Source of the DNA: Xylophilus rhododendri
GTDB lineage: Bacteria > Pseudomonadota > Gammaproteobacteria > Burkholderiales > Burkholderiaceae_C
Reading direction: 5' to 3'
Assembly: GCF_009906855.1 (NCBI RefSeq)
Contig: NZ_CP047650.1
Span: 2,418,001-2,482,000, forward strand
DNA length: 64,000 bases
Of this stretch, positions 16,248 through 25,358 are shown piece by piece. The position numbers were made by a program, and so were the translations under genes. The notes beneath the pieces were generated by a model. That model had not been told where the DNA came from, searched no databases, and worked only from the letters and a program-made list of their open reading frames with translations. The first letter of the stretch is position 1; each line of letters opens with the position of its first letter.

Positions 16248-17207
16248 ATGCTCAACCGCGTCTCCCTGCGCCAGATGGAGTATTTCGTCGCCACGGCCAA
16301 GCACGGCAGCATTGCCGCGGCCTCGGCGCAGATCCACATCTCCTCGCCCTCGATCTCCGCGGCCATCGCCCATATCGAGACCGAGCTGAACGTGCAGCTC
16401 TTCGTGCGCCACCCCTCCAAGGGCCTGGGGCTGACGGCCATCGGCACGCTGGTGCTGCGCCAGTGCGAGGATGTGCTGGACCGGTCTTCCCGCCTCTACG
16501 AGATCGCCTCCGACTCGGGCGACGTGATGCAGGGCGCGCTGCGGGTGGGCAGCTTCCAGTCGCTCACCGCCATGATCGCGCCGGAGGTCATCTTCGGTTT
16601 CTCGCGCGCCTTCGAGAAGGTGCAGGTGCAGATGGTGGAAGGCGACCAGGAGGTGCTGATGAACAAGCTGCACGCGCTGGAGATCGACCTGGCCATCACC
16701 TACGACCTGCACCTGGGCGACGACATCCAGTTCGAGGCCCTGGCCACCCTGCCGCCCTATGTGCTGGTGAGCGAGCTGCATCCGCTGGCGCAGCAGGCCG
16801 CCGTCACATTCGAGGAGCTGGCGCCCCAGCCCTATGTGCTGCTGGACCTGCCGATGAGCCGCGAGTACTTCACCTCGCTCTTCGCCATGGCGGGTGTCAC
16901 GCCCAACATCGTGGCGCGATCGCGCTCCGAAGAGGTGGTGCGTTCCATGGTGGCCAACGGCATCGGTTATGCGCTGTTCAATGTGCGGCCCAAGTCCAAC
17001 CAGTCGCTGGACGGCAAACGCATGGTGCGGGTGCGCCTGGCCGGCAAGAACCGGCCGATGCTGCTGGGGCTGGCTTCGTACAAGCCGATGAAGCAGTCCA
17101 AATTGGCGCGGGTGTTCATGGAGCGCTGCCGGGCCTATATCTCCGACCAGTACATCCCCGGCATGAGCGCGGCGAGTTTCTTCGACCCCCATATTTCCGC
17201 ACCGTGA
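16248..17207 (+). CDS. LysR-family transcriptional regulator
   Basis: A 319-residue LysR-type regulator. The HTH is at about 6-65 (LRQMEYFVATAKHGSIAAASAQIHISSPSISAAIAHIE, given in parts: QMEYFVATAKHGSIAAAS and SSPSISAAIAHIETELN), followed by an effector-binding domain. The ATG at 16248 is the family-consistent start within a longer open frame. Its stop overlaps the start of the ArgE-like gene (TGATG), so the two are translationally coupled. It probably controls the RidA-DUF1028-ArgE run and perhaps the divergent importer. Confidence 0.9.
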   Translation: MLNRVSLRQMEYFVATAKHGSIAAASAQIHISSPSISAAIAHIETELNVQLFVRHPSKGLGLTAIGTLVLRQCEDVLDRSSRLYEIASDSGDVMQGALRVGSFQSLTAMIAPEVIFGFSRAFEKVQVQMVEGDQEVLMNKLHALEIDLAITYDLHLGDDIQFEALATLPPYVLVSELHPLAQQAAVTFEELAPQPYVLLDLPMSREYFTSLFAMAGVTPNIVARSRSEEVVRSMVANGIGYALFNVRPKSNQSLDGKRMVRVRLAGKNRPMLLGLASYKPMKQSKLARVFMERCRAYISDQYIPGMSAASFFDPHISAP

Positions 17208-18388
17208 TGAATACAGCCACTTCCGCCAGCGTCGAACTGCTGGAGACCCTGATCGCCTTTCCCTCGGTATCGCTTAAGCCCAATATCGGGCTGATCGAGA
17301 AGGTGCAGCAAGTGCTGGCCGATGCCGGCATCGCCTCCACCCTGGCGCCGGATCCGCAGGACGCGAGCCGCACCAATCTCTTCGCCTCGGTGGGGCCGGA
17401 GGGCGTTCCCGGTGTGCTGCTGTCGGGCCATACCGATGTGGTGCCGGTGGAGGGCCAGCCCTGGACCTCGCCGCCCTTCGAGGCCACGCACCGCGACGGG
17501 CGCATCTACGGGCGCGGCGCTTCGGACATGAAGGGTTTCGTGGCCTGCGCCGTCACCGCCATGGTGGCGGCTGCGAAAAGGCCGCTGGCCCGGCCGCTGC
17601 AGCTGGCCCTGTCCTTCGACGAGGAGATCGGCTGCGTGGGCGTGCGCCACCTGCTGCGCCGGCTCGAAGGCAGCCTGCCGGCGCCCTATCTCTGCATCGT
17701 CGGCGAGCCCACGCTGATGCGCATCGGCACCGGCCACAAGGGCAAGGCCGCCTACCGCGCGCTGTGCTGCGGGCAGGCGGGGCATTCGGGGCTGGCGCCG
17801 CGTTTCGTCAACGCCATCCACATGGCGGGCGACCTGGTGGCCTCGCTGCGGGATGTGCAGCAGGAGCTGGCCGAGACCGGCCCGCGCGAGGAGGGCTACG
17901 GCGTGCCCTACTCCACCGTGCATGTGGGCACCATTCACGGCGGGCGGGCGCTGAACATCGTGCCCAGCGAATGCGAGCTGAATTTCGAGATCCGCAATGT
18001 GTCCGAAGACCAGCCCGAGCTGATCCTCGAACGCATCCTGCAGCGGCTCACCGAGCGGGTGGCGCGCGATGCGGTGCACGCCGATGCGCCGCTGCCGGAG
18101 ATCGCGCTGGTCAACAGCTATCCCAGCCTGAACACGCCCGAGGACTCGGCCGCCGTCGGCCTGCTGAGTTCGCTGCTGCCGCCCGGCACGCCCTGCACCA
18201 AGGTCGACTACGGCAGCGAGGGCGGCCTCTTCAAGCGCAGCTGGAACCAGACACCGGTGCTGGTCTGCGGCCCGGGCAGCATCGAGGTGGCGCACAAGGC
18301 CGATGAGTACGTGGAGCTGTCGCAGCTCGAAGCCTGCGACCGCATGCTGGCCGGGCTGCTCGATTTCCTCTGCCGGCCCGGCGCCTGA
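17207..18388 (+). CDS. M20 peptidase, acetylornithine deacetylase (ArgE)-like
   Basis: A 393-residue M20 zinc amidohydrolase. Metal and catalytic motifs are visible: GHTDVVPV (metal histidine and the following catalytic aspartate), RGASDMKG (bridging aspartate), SFDEEIGCVG (catalytic and metal glutamates) and the C-terminal GSIEVAHKADEYV (metal histidine). The insert dimerisation domain carries AGHSGLAP and GGRALNIVPSECE. Length fits ArgE. It does not sit with arginine genes but with RidA, DUF1028 and an importer, so a catabolic N-acyl amino acid deacylase is as likely as biosynthetic ArgE. Confidence 0.88.
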   Translation: MNTATSASVELLETLIAFPSVSLKPNIGLIEKVQQVLADAGIASTLAPDPQDASRTNLFASVGPEGVPGVLLSGHTDVVPVEGQPWTSPPFEATHRDGRIYGRGASDMKGFVACAVTAMVAAAKRPLARPLQLALSFDEEIGCVGVRHLLRRLEGSLPAPYLCIVGEPTLMRIGTGHKGKAAYRALCCGQAGHSGLAPRFVNAIHMAGDLVASLRDVQQELAETGPREEGYGVPYSTVHVGTIHGGRALNIVPSECELNFEIRNVSEDQPELILERILQRLTERVARDAVHADAPLPEIALVNSYPSLNTPEDSAAVGLLSSLLPPGTPCTKVDYGSEGGLFKRSWNQTPVLVCGPGSIEVAHKADEYVELSQLEACDRMLAGLLDFLCRPGA

Positions 18389-18397
18389 ACCCGCGGC

Positions 18398-19648
18398 TCA
18401 GGACTTCTCGTAAGTGCGGTAGCCCTCCTGGGTCACGATGTGGTCGGCGATGTACTTCGCGTCGTGCCACACGCCGTAGATGAAGGACGAGGCCCGGTTC
18501 ACCAGGTTGGGCAAGCCCAGGAAGTAGATGCCGCTCTCGGCCGAGATGCCGCGTTTGTGGAAGGGCTCGCCCTTCTCGTCGAAGGCATCGACCTGCAGCC
18601 AGCGGTAGTCGAAAGTGAAGCCGGTGGCCCAGAGGATGGAGCTGATGCCGGCCGCCTTCAGGTCCAGGCTCTCGATGGGATGGGTGAGGCAGTCCGGGTC
18701 GGGCAGCAGCTTCCAGGCTTCGGGCTCGGGAGGGAAGTCCAGGCCGTGTTCCTCGATGTAGGCATCGGCGTCGCGCAGCACGTCGAAGTAGGCGCGGTCG
18801 CCCTCACCCACGTTCTCGGCCAGGCCCGGCTCGAAGTGGATGACGCCGTTGTCGAAGGATTTGGTGAGGCCGACCAGGTGGATGCCCTGGTGCGCCAGGC
18901 GGCGGAAATCCACCGTCTTGCCGCCCTCGTAGCCGCTGACGGCAAATGCCACATGCTTCTTCTTGGGCTTGATCTTGACCTCGTCCCACAGGCCGAGCGC
19001 GCCCAGCCACCAGCAGTAGTCGCGGCCGCGGTAGGAGCGCGGCGGGCGGTAATGCTCGCCCACCGACAGGTAGACCGTCTTGCCGGACTTCTGCAGCTCC
19101 TCGGCGATCTGCGAGCCGGAGGCGCCGGCGCCCACCACCAGCACCGCGCCTTCGGGCAGCTGTCCCGGGTTCTTGTAGGCGACCGAATGCAGCTGCCGGA
19201 TGCCGTCGCTGGCCGGCACGATCTTCGGATAGTTGGGTGTCTGGAAGGGGCCGGTGGCGGCCACCACGTTGGCGGCCTCGATCACGCCTTCGGAAGTAGT
19301 CACCTTGAAGCCGCTGCGGCCGCGGTGGCGCTCCACCTTCAGCACTTCCACACCGGTGCGCACCGGCGCCTTGAGCATGGCGGCGTAGTCCTCGAAGTAC
19401 TGGGCCATGCGTTCCTTGGGCGGGAAGGTCTCGGGCGAGACGTCGCCGAACTTCAGGCCCGGGAAACGGTCGTGCCAGGCCGGGCCGTTGGCCACCAGCG
19501 AATCCCAGCGTTCGGAGCGCCAGCGTTCGGCGATGCGGCTGCGCTCCAGCACGATGTGCGGCACCCCCATCTGCGACAGGTGCTCGCTCATCGCGATGCC
19601 GGCCTGGCCGGCACCGACGACGAGGGTGTTGATGGTTTCCACTGACAT
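18398..19648 (-). CDS. Flavin-containing monooxygenase (FMO/CzcO-like)
   Basis: A 416-residue FAD/NADPH monooxygenase. The FAD-binding GAGQAG is at 12-17, the NADPH-binding GAGASG at 173-178, and the ILWATGFTFDYRW block near the C-terminus is the conserved ATG-type motif of the class. The stretch RQLHSVAYKNP occupies the FMO fingerprint region between the two nucleotide sites. Such enzymes oxygenate N or S atoms or perform Baeyer-Villiger reactions. It converges on the ArgE-like gene and diverges from the ABC ATPase gene over 193 bp in which I see no further feature. Confidence 0.9.
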   Translation of the reverse strand: MSVETINTLVVGAGQAGIAMSEHLSQMGVPHIVLERSRIAERWRSERWDSLVANGPAWHDRFPGLKFGDVSPETFPPKERMAQYFEDYAAMLKAPVRTGVEVLKVERHRGRSGFKVTTSEGVIEAANVVAATGPFQTPNYPKIVPASDGIRQLHSVAYKNPGQLPEGAVLVVGAGASGSQIAEELQKSGKTVYLSVGEHYRPPRSYRGRDYCWWLGALGLWDEVKIKPKKKHVAFAVSGYEGGKTVDFRRLAHQGIHLVGLTKSFDNGVIHFEPGLAENVGEGDRAYFDVLRDADAYIEEHGLDFPPEPEAWKLLPDPDCLTHPIESLDLKAAGISSILWATGFTFDYRWLQVDAFDEKGEPFHKRGISAESGIYFLGLPNLVNRASSFIYGVWHDAKYIADHIVTQEGYRTYEKS

Positions 19649-19841
19649 GTAGGCTTCCTCTGGATATCGCCGCGATCGGTCTTCGATGGCGGCGAGTCTG
19701 AAGAAGCCCGCCCTGTTTTGGAACCACGTTTTTCGGACTCAGGGCTTAGGAAAAAGCAAAGCGGGGCATTTCGTTTTTTCCGAGGGGCCGCATCAATATC
19801 GGCAAAGGCCTGTGGCCGGCCGCTTGGCTTATCGTCGGCGC

Positions 19842-20975
19842 ATGAATGCCGTACCCACCACGCCCGCAGTGCAGCCGCAGGGCGATATCGCCGTCAGCCT
19901 CGAAGGCGTGGTCAAGAAGTACCACGAGCAGACGGTGCTGCACGAGGTATCGCTGAAGATCCGGCGCGGCGAGTTCCTCACGCTGCTGGGCCCCTCGGGC
20001 TGCGGCAAGACCACGCTGCTCAACCTGATCGCCGGCTTCGCCGAGGCCGACAACGGCGAGATCTTCATCGAGGGTCAGCCGGTCACCAGCGAGCCGCCGC
20101 ACAAGCGGCAGATCGGCATCGTGTTCCAGAACTACGCGCTGTTCCCGCACATGACGGTGGAGCGCAACATCGGCTATGGCCTGCGCATGCGCGGCATGCC
20201 GAAGGACGAGGTGGCGCAGCGGGTGAAGGAGGCCATGGCCATGGTCAAGCTCGACGGGCTGGGCCACCGCAAGCCGCGTGAACTCTCCGGCGGCCAGCAG
20301 CAGCGGGTGGCGCTGGCGCGGGCCCTCGTCATCCAGCCCAAGGTGCTGTTGCTGGACGAGCCTTTCTCGGCCCTGGACAAGAGCCTGCGCGGTGCCATGC
20401 AGGTGGAGATCCGCGAGATCCAGCGCCGCCTGGGCCTGACCACCGTCTTTGTCACCCACGACCAGGGCGAGGCCCTGGCCATGTCCGACCGCATCGCGGT
20501 GATGTCGGCCGGCGTGATCCGCCAGATCGCGCCGCCGGCCGAGCTGTATCAGAACCCGCAGGACCCCTTCGTGGCCTCCTTCCTGGGCGATGTGAACATC
20601 CTGCCGGCCCACTACCACGGCCAGACGGCCACCGACTTCCAGCTGCGCCTGGGCTCGGGGCTGATCAGCCTGCCGCATGCGCGGCTGGTGGATGCCTCGC
20701 ATGAAGGCGAGCGGCTCGATGTGTATGTGCGGCCCGAACACATCCGGCTGGAGAGCCTGCATGCCGGCTCGGTGCTGAGCGGCACCGTGGTCAACCATGT
20801 GTTCCAGGGCGACCACATCAATACCTTCGTCGATGTGGATGTGCCGCGCACCGCACGCCAGATCGTCACCGTGCGCAGCGCAGGCCTGGGCGCCATGCAG
20901 CAATGGCCCGTCGGCTCGGTGGCCGGGCTGGCCCTGCCCGACGAAGGCATCAGCGTTTTCAGCCCCAGGAAATAA
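19842..20975 (+). CDS. ABC transporter ATP-binding protein, PotA-like
   Basis: A 377-residue ATPase with Walker A GPSGCGKTT (50-58), Q-loop QNYALFPHM, signature LSGGQ (148-152), Walker B LLLDEP (169-174), the H-loop in FVTHDQGEALAMSD, and a C-terminal TOBE domain (about 285-370) as in PotA/CysA/FbpC-type importers. No permeases accompany it. The permeases and receptor of the same class at 12062-14781 lack an ATPase, so this is probably their missing subunit, split off by 5 kb and on the opposite strand. The ATG at 19842 is chosen because the ABC domain begins about 16 residues later. Confidence 0.92.
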   Translation: MNAVPTTPAVQPQGDIAVSLEGVVKKYHEQTVLHEVSLKIRRGEFLTLLGPSGCGKTTLLNLIAGFAEADNGEIFIEGQPVTSEPPHKRQIGIVFQNYALFPHMTVERNIGYGLRMRGMPKDEVAQRVKEAMAMVKLDGLGHRKPRELSGGQQQRVALARALVIQPKVLLLDEPFSALDKSLRGAMQVEIREIQRRLGLTTVFVTHDQGEALAMSDRIAVMSAGVIRQIAPPAELYQNPQDPFVASFLGDVNILPAHYHGQTATDFQLRLGSGLISLPHARLVDASHEGERLDVYVRPEHIRLESLHAGSVLSGTVVNHVFQGDHINTFVDVDVPRTARQIVTVRSAGLGAMQQWPVGSVAGLALPDEGISVFSPRK

Positions 20976-20982
20976 GAGACCC

Positions 20983-21990
20983 ATGATCAACACGACCCGA
21001 CTGCCCGACACCATGCAGGCCATCGTCGCCCGCGAACCCGGCGACGCCAGCGTGCTGGTGCTGGCCGAACGGCCCATGCCGGTGCCCGGTGCCGGTGAGG
21101 TGCTCTTGAAGGTGCTGGCCGCCGGCATCAACCGGCCGGACATCATGCAGCGGCAAGGGATCGCCAGGCCGGCGCCCGGCATCACCGATGTGCTGGGGCT
21201 GGAGGTGTGCGGCGAAGTCGTGGCCTGCGGGCCGGGCGCCGATCCGAAACTGCTCGGCCAGCGCTTGATGAGCCTGGTGCCGGGCGGCGGTTACGCGCCC
21301 TGGTGCACGGCCTCGGTGGAGCATTCCTTCGTGGTGCCGCAGAACCTGTCGGATGTGGAAGCCGCCGCGCTGCCCGAGGGCCTGTTCACCGTGTGGCACA
21401 ACCTGTTCGAGCTGGGGCGGCTGTCCATGGGCGAGACGGTGCTGGTGCACGGCGCGGCCGGCGGCATCGGCACGCTGGCGGTGCAGATGGCGCATGCGGC
21501 GGGCTGCACCGTCATCGTCACCGACAACGACGAGGCCCGCTTCGCCGAGCTGAAAGCGCTGGGCGCCGACCTGGCGATCCACTGGCCCAGCACCGATTTC
21601 ACCCAGGCCTGCCTGGACTTCACCGGCGGGCGCGGCGTGGACGTGGTGCTGGACATCGTCGGCGGCGAGTATGTGAGGCGCAACCTGCAGGCCATGGCCT
21701 TCGGCGGGCGGCATGTGAGCCTGTCCTTCATGCAGGGCTCGGCGGTGAATGTGGAGCTGCTCACGCTGATGCAGAAGCAGCTGAGCCTGCACTCCTCCAC
21801 CATGCGGCCGCAGAGCCCGTACGAGAAGGCGCGCATGGCCAAGGCCATCGCCCACCATGTGCTGCCCCTGCTGAAGAGCGGTCGCATCCGGCCCCGCATC
21901 CACGCCAGCTTCCCCGTGGCCGAGGCCTCGGCCGCCCATGTCGCGCTGGAAAGCGGCAAGGTCTTCGGCAAACTCGTGCTGCTGCCCTGA
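20983..21990 (+). CDS. Quinone oxidoreductase-like MDR family protein
   Basis: A 335-residue medium-chain reductase of the NAD(P)H:quinone oxidoreductase/PIG3 type. The N-terminal GroES-like domain has AGINRPDIMQRQG, with no catalytic zinc ligands. The Rossmann domain has LVHGAAGGIGTLAVQMAHAAG (nucleotide loop AAGGIG) and later GRGVDVVLDIVGG. It reduces quinones or enones with NADPH. It begins 7 bases after the ABC ATPase gene and heads a tightly packed run with GST, AroQ-like and GhrA-like genes, suggesting one transcript. Confidence 0.9.
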   Translation: MINTTRLPDTMQAIVAREPGDASVLVLAERPMPVPGAGEVLLKVLAAGINRPDIMQRQGIARPAPGITDVLGLEVCGEVVACGPGADPKLLGQRLMSLVPGGGYAPWCTASVEHSFVVPQNLSDVEAAALPEGLFTVWHNLFELGRLSMGETVLVHGAAGGIGTLAVQMAHAAGCTVIVTDNDEARFAELKALGADLAIHWPSTDFTQACLDFTGGRGVDVVLDIVGGEYVRRNLQAMAFGGRHVSLSFMQGSAVNVELLTLMQKQLSLHSSTMRPQSPYEKARMAKAIAHHVLPLLKSGRIRPRIHASFPVAEASAAHVALESGKVFGKLVLLP

Positions 21991-21994
21991 CGCC

Positions 21995-22609
21995 ATGCAA
22001 CTGCTCCACGCCACCACTTCCCCCTTCGTGCGCAAGGTGATGGTCTGCGCCCATCTCACCGGCCAGGCCGCACGCATCGAATGGCTGGCCAGCGCCGCCC
22101 ATCCGGTGAACCGCGATCCGCGCATCGCCGCCCACAACCCGCTGGCCAAGGTGCCCACGCTGATCCTGGACGATGGCAGCTCGCTCTACGACAGCCGGGT
22201 GATCTGCGAGTACCTCGACAGCCTGGCCGGCGGCACGCTCTTCCCCTCCGCCGGCCCCGCGCGCTGGACCGCCCTCACCCGCCAGGCCCTGGGCGACGGC
22301 CTGCTCGATGCCGCCCTGCTGGCCCGCTACGAACACACGGCGCGGCCGGCCGAGCTGCAATGGCCGACCTGGCGCGAGGCGCTGCTGACCAAGGTCTCGG
22401 CCTGCCTGGTGGAGATCGAAGCGGTCGCCGAGGAACTCTCCCTCGACCGGCCCACCATCGGCGAGGTCACCATCGGCTGCGGCCTGGGCTACCTGGATTT
22501 CCGTTTCCCCGAGATCGACTGGCGTGCCGCCTGCCCCCGGGCGGCGCGCTGGAACGAGGCCTTCCAGTCCCTGCCCGCCCTGCAGGCCACCCGCCCCTAC
22601 GACGCCTGA
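21995..22609 (+). CDS. Glutathione S-transferase family protein
   Basis: A 204-residue GST. The thioredoxin-like N-terminal domain (1-78) begins MQLLHATTSPFVRKVMVCAH, with the SPF-R arrangement of bacterial GSTs, and has NPLAKVPTLILDDGSSLYDSRVICEYLD, the cis-proline and glutathione-binding DS block. The helical C-terminal domain follows. It starts 4 bases after the quinone reductase gene. A glutathione-dependent step on the enone handled by the neighbour is possible; the substrate is unknown. Confidence 0.88.
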   Translation: MQLLHATTSPFVRKVMVCAHLTGQAARIEWLASAAHPVNRDPRIAAHNPLAKVPTLILDDGSSLYDSRVICEYLDSLAGGTLFPSAGPARWTALTRQALGDGLLDAALLARYEHTARPAELQWPTWREALLTKVSACLVEIEAVAEELSLDRPTIGEVTIGCGLGYLDFRFPEIDWRAACPRAARWNEAFQSLPALQATRPYDA

Positions 22610-22619
22610 GATACCCAAG

Positions 22620-23096
22620 ATGAGCGACACCCCCACCACGCCCCCCATCACCGTCTGGTTCCTCAACGGCCCCAATGCCAACCTCTATGGCCTGGATGCC
22701 AACAAGAGCTACGGCACCGACAGCTTCCCGGTGCTGCAGTCGCGCTGCGAGGCGCGGGCGGCTTCGCTGGGCGTGTCGTTGCGTTTCCTGCAGTCCAACC
22801 ACGAAGGCCAGCTGATCGACTGGATCCAGGAGGCGCGCGGCGTGGCCGACGGCATCTGCATCAACGCGGCCGGGCTCACCTACACCTCGATCGCCATCCT
22901 GGATGCGCTGATGTCCTTCCCCGGCAAGATCATCGAGACCCACATGAGCATGATCTGGAAACGCGAGCCCTTCCGCCACCACTCCTACATCTCCAAGGTG
23001 GCCGACGGCATCGTCGCCGGGCTGGGCGGCGACGGCTACGAGCTGGCCATCCAGGCCGTGGCGCAGCTGGTGCGCAAGAGCCAACAGAGCGCCTGA
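22620..23096 (+). CDS. Type II 3-dehydroquinate dehydratase-like protein lacking the loop arginine
   Basis: A 158-residue protein with the type II dehydroquinase (AroQ) fold: FLNGPNANLYG, SNHEGQLIDWIQEA, INAAGLTYTS, ETHMSMIWKREPFRHHSY, and VAGLGGDGYELAIQ. The catalytic tyrosine equivalent (SYG) and the histidine of ETHMS are present. The active-site loop, normally RREPxxYG, reads LDANKSYG, so the essential arginine of true AroQ is missing, and THTS is TYTS. It lies in a catabolic-looking operon rather than with shikimate genes. A changed substrate is likely; a working biosynthetic AroQ is less so. Confidence 0.82.
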   Translation: MSDTPTTPPITVWFLNGPNANLYGLDANKSYGTDSFPVLQSRCEARAASLGVSLRFLQSNHEGQLIDWIQEARGVADGICINAAGLTYTSIAILDALMSFPGKIIETHMSMIWKREPFRHHSYISKVADGIVAGLGGDGYELAIQAVAQLVRKSQQSA

Positions 23097-23100
23097 AGCG

Positions 23101-24048
23101 ATGAGCACGACACCCCTGGGCACCCTGGCCTTCTACAGCGAGTTCGACGATTTCCAGACCTGGAAACGCGCCCTGCAGGCGCAGCTCCCCCACCTGCAGG
23201 TGGTGCATTCCAGCGCCATCGAGCGGCCCGAAGACATCCACTACGCCATGGCCTGGAAGCCGCCGCAGGGCTTCTTCAGCAGGATGCCGAACCTGCGCCT
23301 GATCGTGAACCTGGGCGCCGGCGTCGATTCGCTGGTGGCGCGCGAGGACCTGCCCGCGGGCATCCCGATCACCCGCATCACCGATCCGCAGATGTCCCGC
23401 ATGATGGCCGGCTACGTGCTCTTCGCCGTGCTGCGCCATGCACGCGACATCCCCTTCTTCGAACAGGCCCAGCGCCTGGGCGAATGGGCCTACCGCCATC
23501 CGCGTTCGCCCGACGAGATCACCGTGGCCGTGCTCGGCCTGGGCCAGCTCGGCGCCAAGGCCGCGCACGAGATCCAGCGCCAGGGCTACCGCACCCTGGG
23601 CTGGTCGCGCAGCCAGGCCGCCATCGAAGGCGTGGAATGCTTCGCCGGCCTGGAGACCCTGGACAGCGTGCTCGCCCAGGCCGACATCGTGGTGCTGATG
23701 CTGCCGCTGACGCCGCAGACCCGGCACCTCTTCGACCGCCAGCGCCTGGAGAAGCTGCGCCCCGGCGCCGCCTTCGTCAACGTGGCCCGCGGCGCCCTGG
23801 TGGACCAGACGGCACTGACCGATCTGCTGCGCAGCGGCCAGATCGGCGCCGCCACGCTCGACGTCTTCGAGCGCGAGCCCCTGCCCGCCGCCGACCCGCT
23901 GTGGAGCATGCCCAACGTACTGATCACGCCGCACCTGGCCTCGGTGGCCATCCCGTCTTCCTCGGCCCGGCAGATCGCCGAGAACATCGAACGGGTGGGG
24001 CGCGGCGAGGCGCCGAACCACGTGATCGATCCGGCGCGGGGTTATTGA
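23101..24048 (+). CDS. D-2-hydroxyacid dehydrogenase, GhrA-like
   Basis: A 315-residue D-isomer-specific 2-hydroxyacid dehydrogenase of the glyoxylate/hydroxypyruvate reductase A group. The NAD(P) site is VLGLGQLGAKAA (about 143-154). The catalytic residues are visible in order as the arginine of NVARGALVD, the glutamate of DVFEREPLP and the histidine of ITPHLAS. Serine and arginine after GWSR suggest NADPH preference. It starts 4 bases after the AroQ-like gene and is the last gene of the run, converging on amiE. Confidence 0.9.
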   Translation: MSTTPLGTLAFYSEFDDFQTWKRALQAQLPHLQVVHSSAIERPEDIHYAMAWKPPQGFFSRMPNLRLIVNLGAGVDSLVAREDLPAGIPITRITDPQMSRMMAGYVLFAVLRHARDIPFFEQAQRLGEWAYRHPRSPDEITVAVLGLGQLGAKAAHEIQRQGYRTLGWSRSQAAIEGVECFAGLETLDSVLAQADIVVLMLPLTPQTRHLFDRQRLEKLRPGAAFVNVARGALVDQTALTDLLRSGQIGAATLDVFEREPLPAADPLWSMPNVLITPHLASVAIPSSSARQIAENIERVGRGEAPNHVIDPARGY

Positions 24049-24057
24049 GGCAGCCGC

Positions 24058-25086
24058 TCAGCAGCCCTGGTGGGGAATGCCGGGAATCGGGCATTCCTCG
24101 GTGCCCACGGTCGGCCGGGTGATGGCCTCCACCGCCTCGCGCGCGCCCTGGGGATCGGCGATCCATTTGCCGTAGAACTCGAACGGACAGTCCGCCACGC
24201 CCTGGTCGCCATCGCCGGAGTTGATGAGCCCGGTATAGCCCCGGTGCAGCAGCTTGAAGAGGTGGTTCTCCGACTGCCCGTTCTTGCGGAAGTCGCGGAT
24301 CAGCGACTTGCTCAGCGCCGCGTATTGCACGCCCATCTCCTCTTCCCCGCATTCGCCGAGCGTGCGCCCGTCGAAGCCGATCAGCGCCGAGTGCCCGAAG
24401 TAGGAATACACCCCATCGAAGCCCGTCGCGTTGGCCACCGCCACATAGCTGTTGTTGGCGAAGGCCATGGCCTTGGACATGAGGATCTGCTGTTCCTTGG
24501 CCGGGTACATATACCCCTGGCAGCGCACGATGAGTTCCGCCCCCTTCATGGCGCAGTCGCGCCAGATCTCCGGATAGTTCCCGTCGTCGCAGATGATGAG
24601 GCTCACCTTGAGCCCCTTGGGCCCGTCGCACACATAGGTGCGGTCCCCCGGATACCAGCCCTCGATGGGTGTCCAGGGCATGATCTTGCGGTACTTCTGC
24701 ACGATCTCCCCCTGGTCGTTCATGAGGATGAGCGTGTTGTAAGGCGCCTTGCGCGGATGCTCCTCATGGCGTTCGCCCGTGAGAGAAAACACCCCCCACA
24801 CCTTGGCGGACCGACAGGCCTCCGCAAAGATCTCCGTCTCCTCACCAGGAACGGTGGCCGCCGTGTCGTACATCTCCTGGCTGTCATACATGATCCCGTG
24901 CGTGCTGTACTCCGGAAAGATCACCAGATCCATCCCCGGCAGTCCGACCTTCATGCCCTTGACCATGGAAGCGATGGCCCGCGCATTGGCCAGCACCTCA
25001 GCCTTGGAATGCAGCCGCGGCATCTTGTAGTTGACGACAGCGACACCGACGGTGTCCCTGCTGCTAGAAATATCCCCATGAATCAT
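24058..25086 (-). CDS. amiE: Aliphatic amidase AmiE
   Basis: A 342-residue nitrilase-superfamily amidase, nearly colinear with Pseudomonas AmiE from MIHGDISSS to CPFEFY. The catalytic residues fall at the same positions: E59 (FPEYS), K134 (QKYRKI) and C166 ([12 protein letters not shown]). It hydrolyses short-chain aliphatic amides such as acetamide and propionamide to acid and ammonia. The ATG at 25086 is preceded by GGAGGT at the right spacing; a TTG at 25098 would put that site inside the gene. It is the last gene of the amide cluster, separated from fmdB by a repeat-rich 345-bp gap, so it may have its own promoter. Confidence 0.96.
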   Translation of the reverse strand: MIHGDISSSRDTVGVAVVNYKMPRLHSKAEVLANARAIASMVKGMKVGLPGMDLVIFPEYSTHGIMYDSQEMYDTAATVPGEETEIFAEACRSAKVWGVFSLTGERHEEHPRKAPYNTLILMNDQGEIVQKYRKIMPWTPIEGWYPGDRTYVCDGPKGLKVSLIICDDGNYPEIWRDCAMKGAELIVRCQGYMYPAKEQQILMSKAMAFANNSYVAVANATGFDGVYSYFGHSALIGFDGRTLGECGEEEMGVQYAALSKSLIRDFRKNGQSENHLFKLLHRGYTGLINSGDGDQGVADCPFEFYGKWIADPQGAREAVEAITRPTVGTEECPIPGIPHQGC

Positions 25087-25214
25087 GACCACCTCCAAAA
25101 GAGAACATGAACATCAACCCAGGGCCGAGCGCAGCGAAGGCCCGTAGCGCTGCGAAGCAGCCGCTGTCCCCGCTCCCGCTCCCGGGTCCCGTGAGCCCGA
25201 GAGCGAGGAACGGA

Positions 25215-25358
25215 GCAAAGGCGGATCAGGGCCACGACCTGTTTGAGCGAAGCGAGTTGTCGTGGACCCCGCCTTTGCGAGTACCGCAGCGGTGCCCGAA
25301 GGGCCTCGGGTGTCGGGTCGCCTTTCTTTGCTTACTTTCTTTGGCGAAGCAAAGAAAG
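25215..25358. repeat. REP-like cluster of nested hairpins upstream of amiE
   Basis: This lies in the 345-bp gene-free stretch 25087-25431. First hairpin: GCAAAGGCGG (25215-25224) with CCGCCTTTGC (25269-25278), enclosing CCACGAC (25232-25238) with GTCGTGG (25259-25265). Second hairpin: CTTTCTTTGCTT (25322-25333) with AAGCAAAGAAAG (25347-25358), a perfect 12-bp stem. The whole looks like a dispersed intergenic repeat rather than coding DNA. It may stop transcription from fmdB or stabilise a transcript end. Confidence 0.6.

Noticed and set aside
22620..23096. Calling this gene aroQ outright.
   Set aside because: The loop arginine needed for type II dehydroquinase is absent and the gene is not in a shikimate context.
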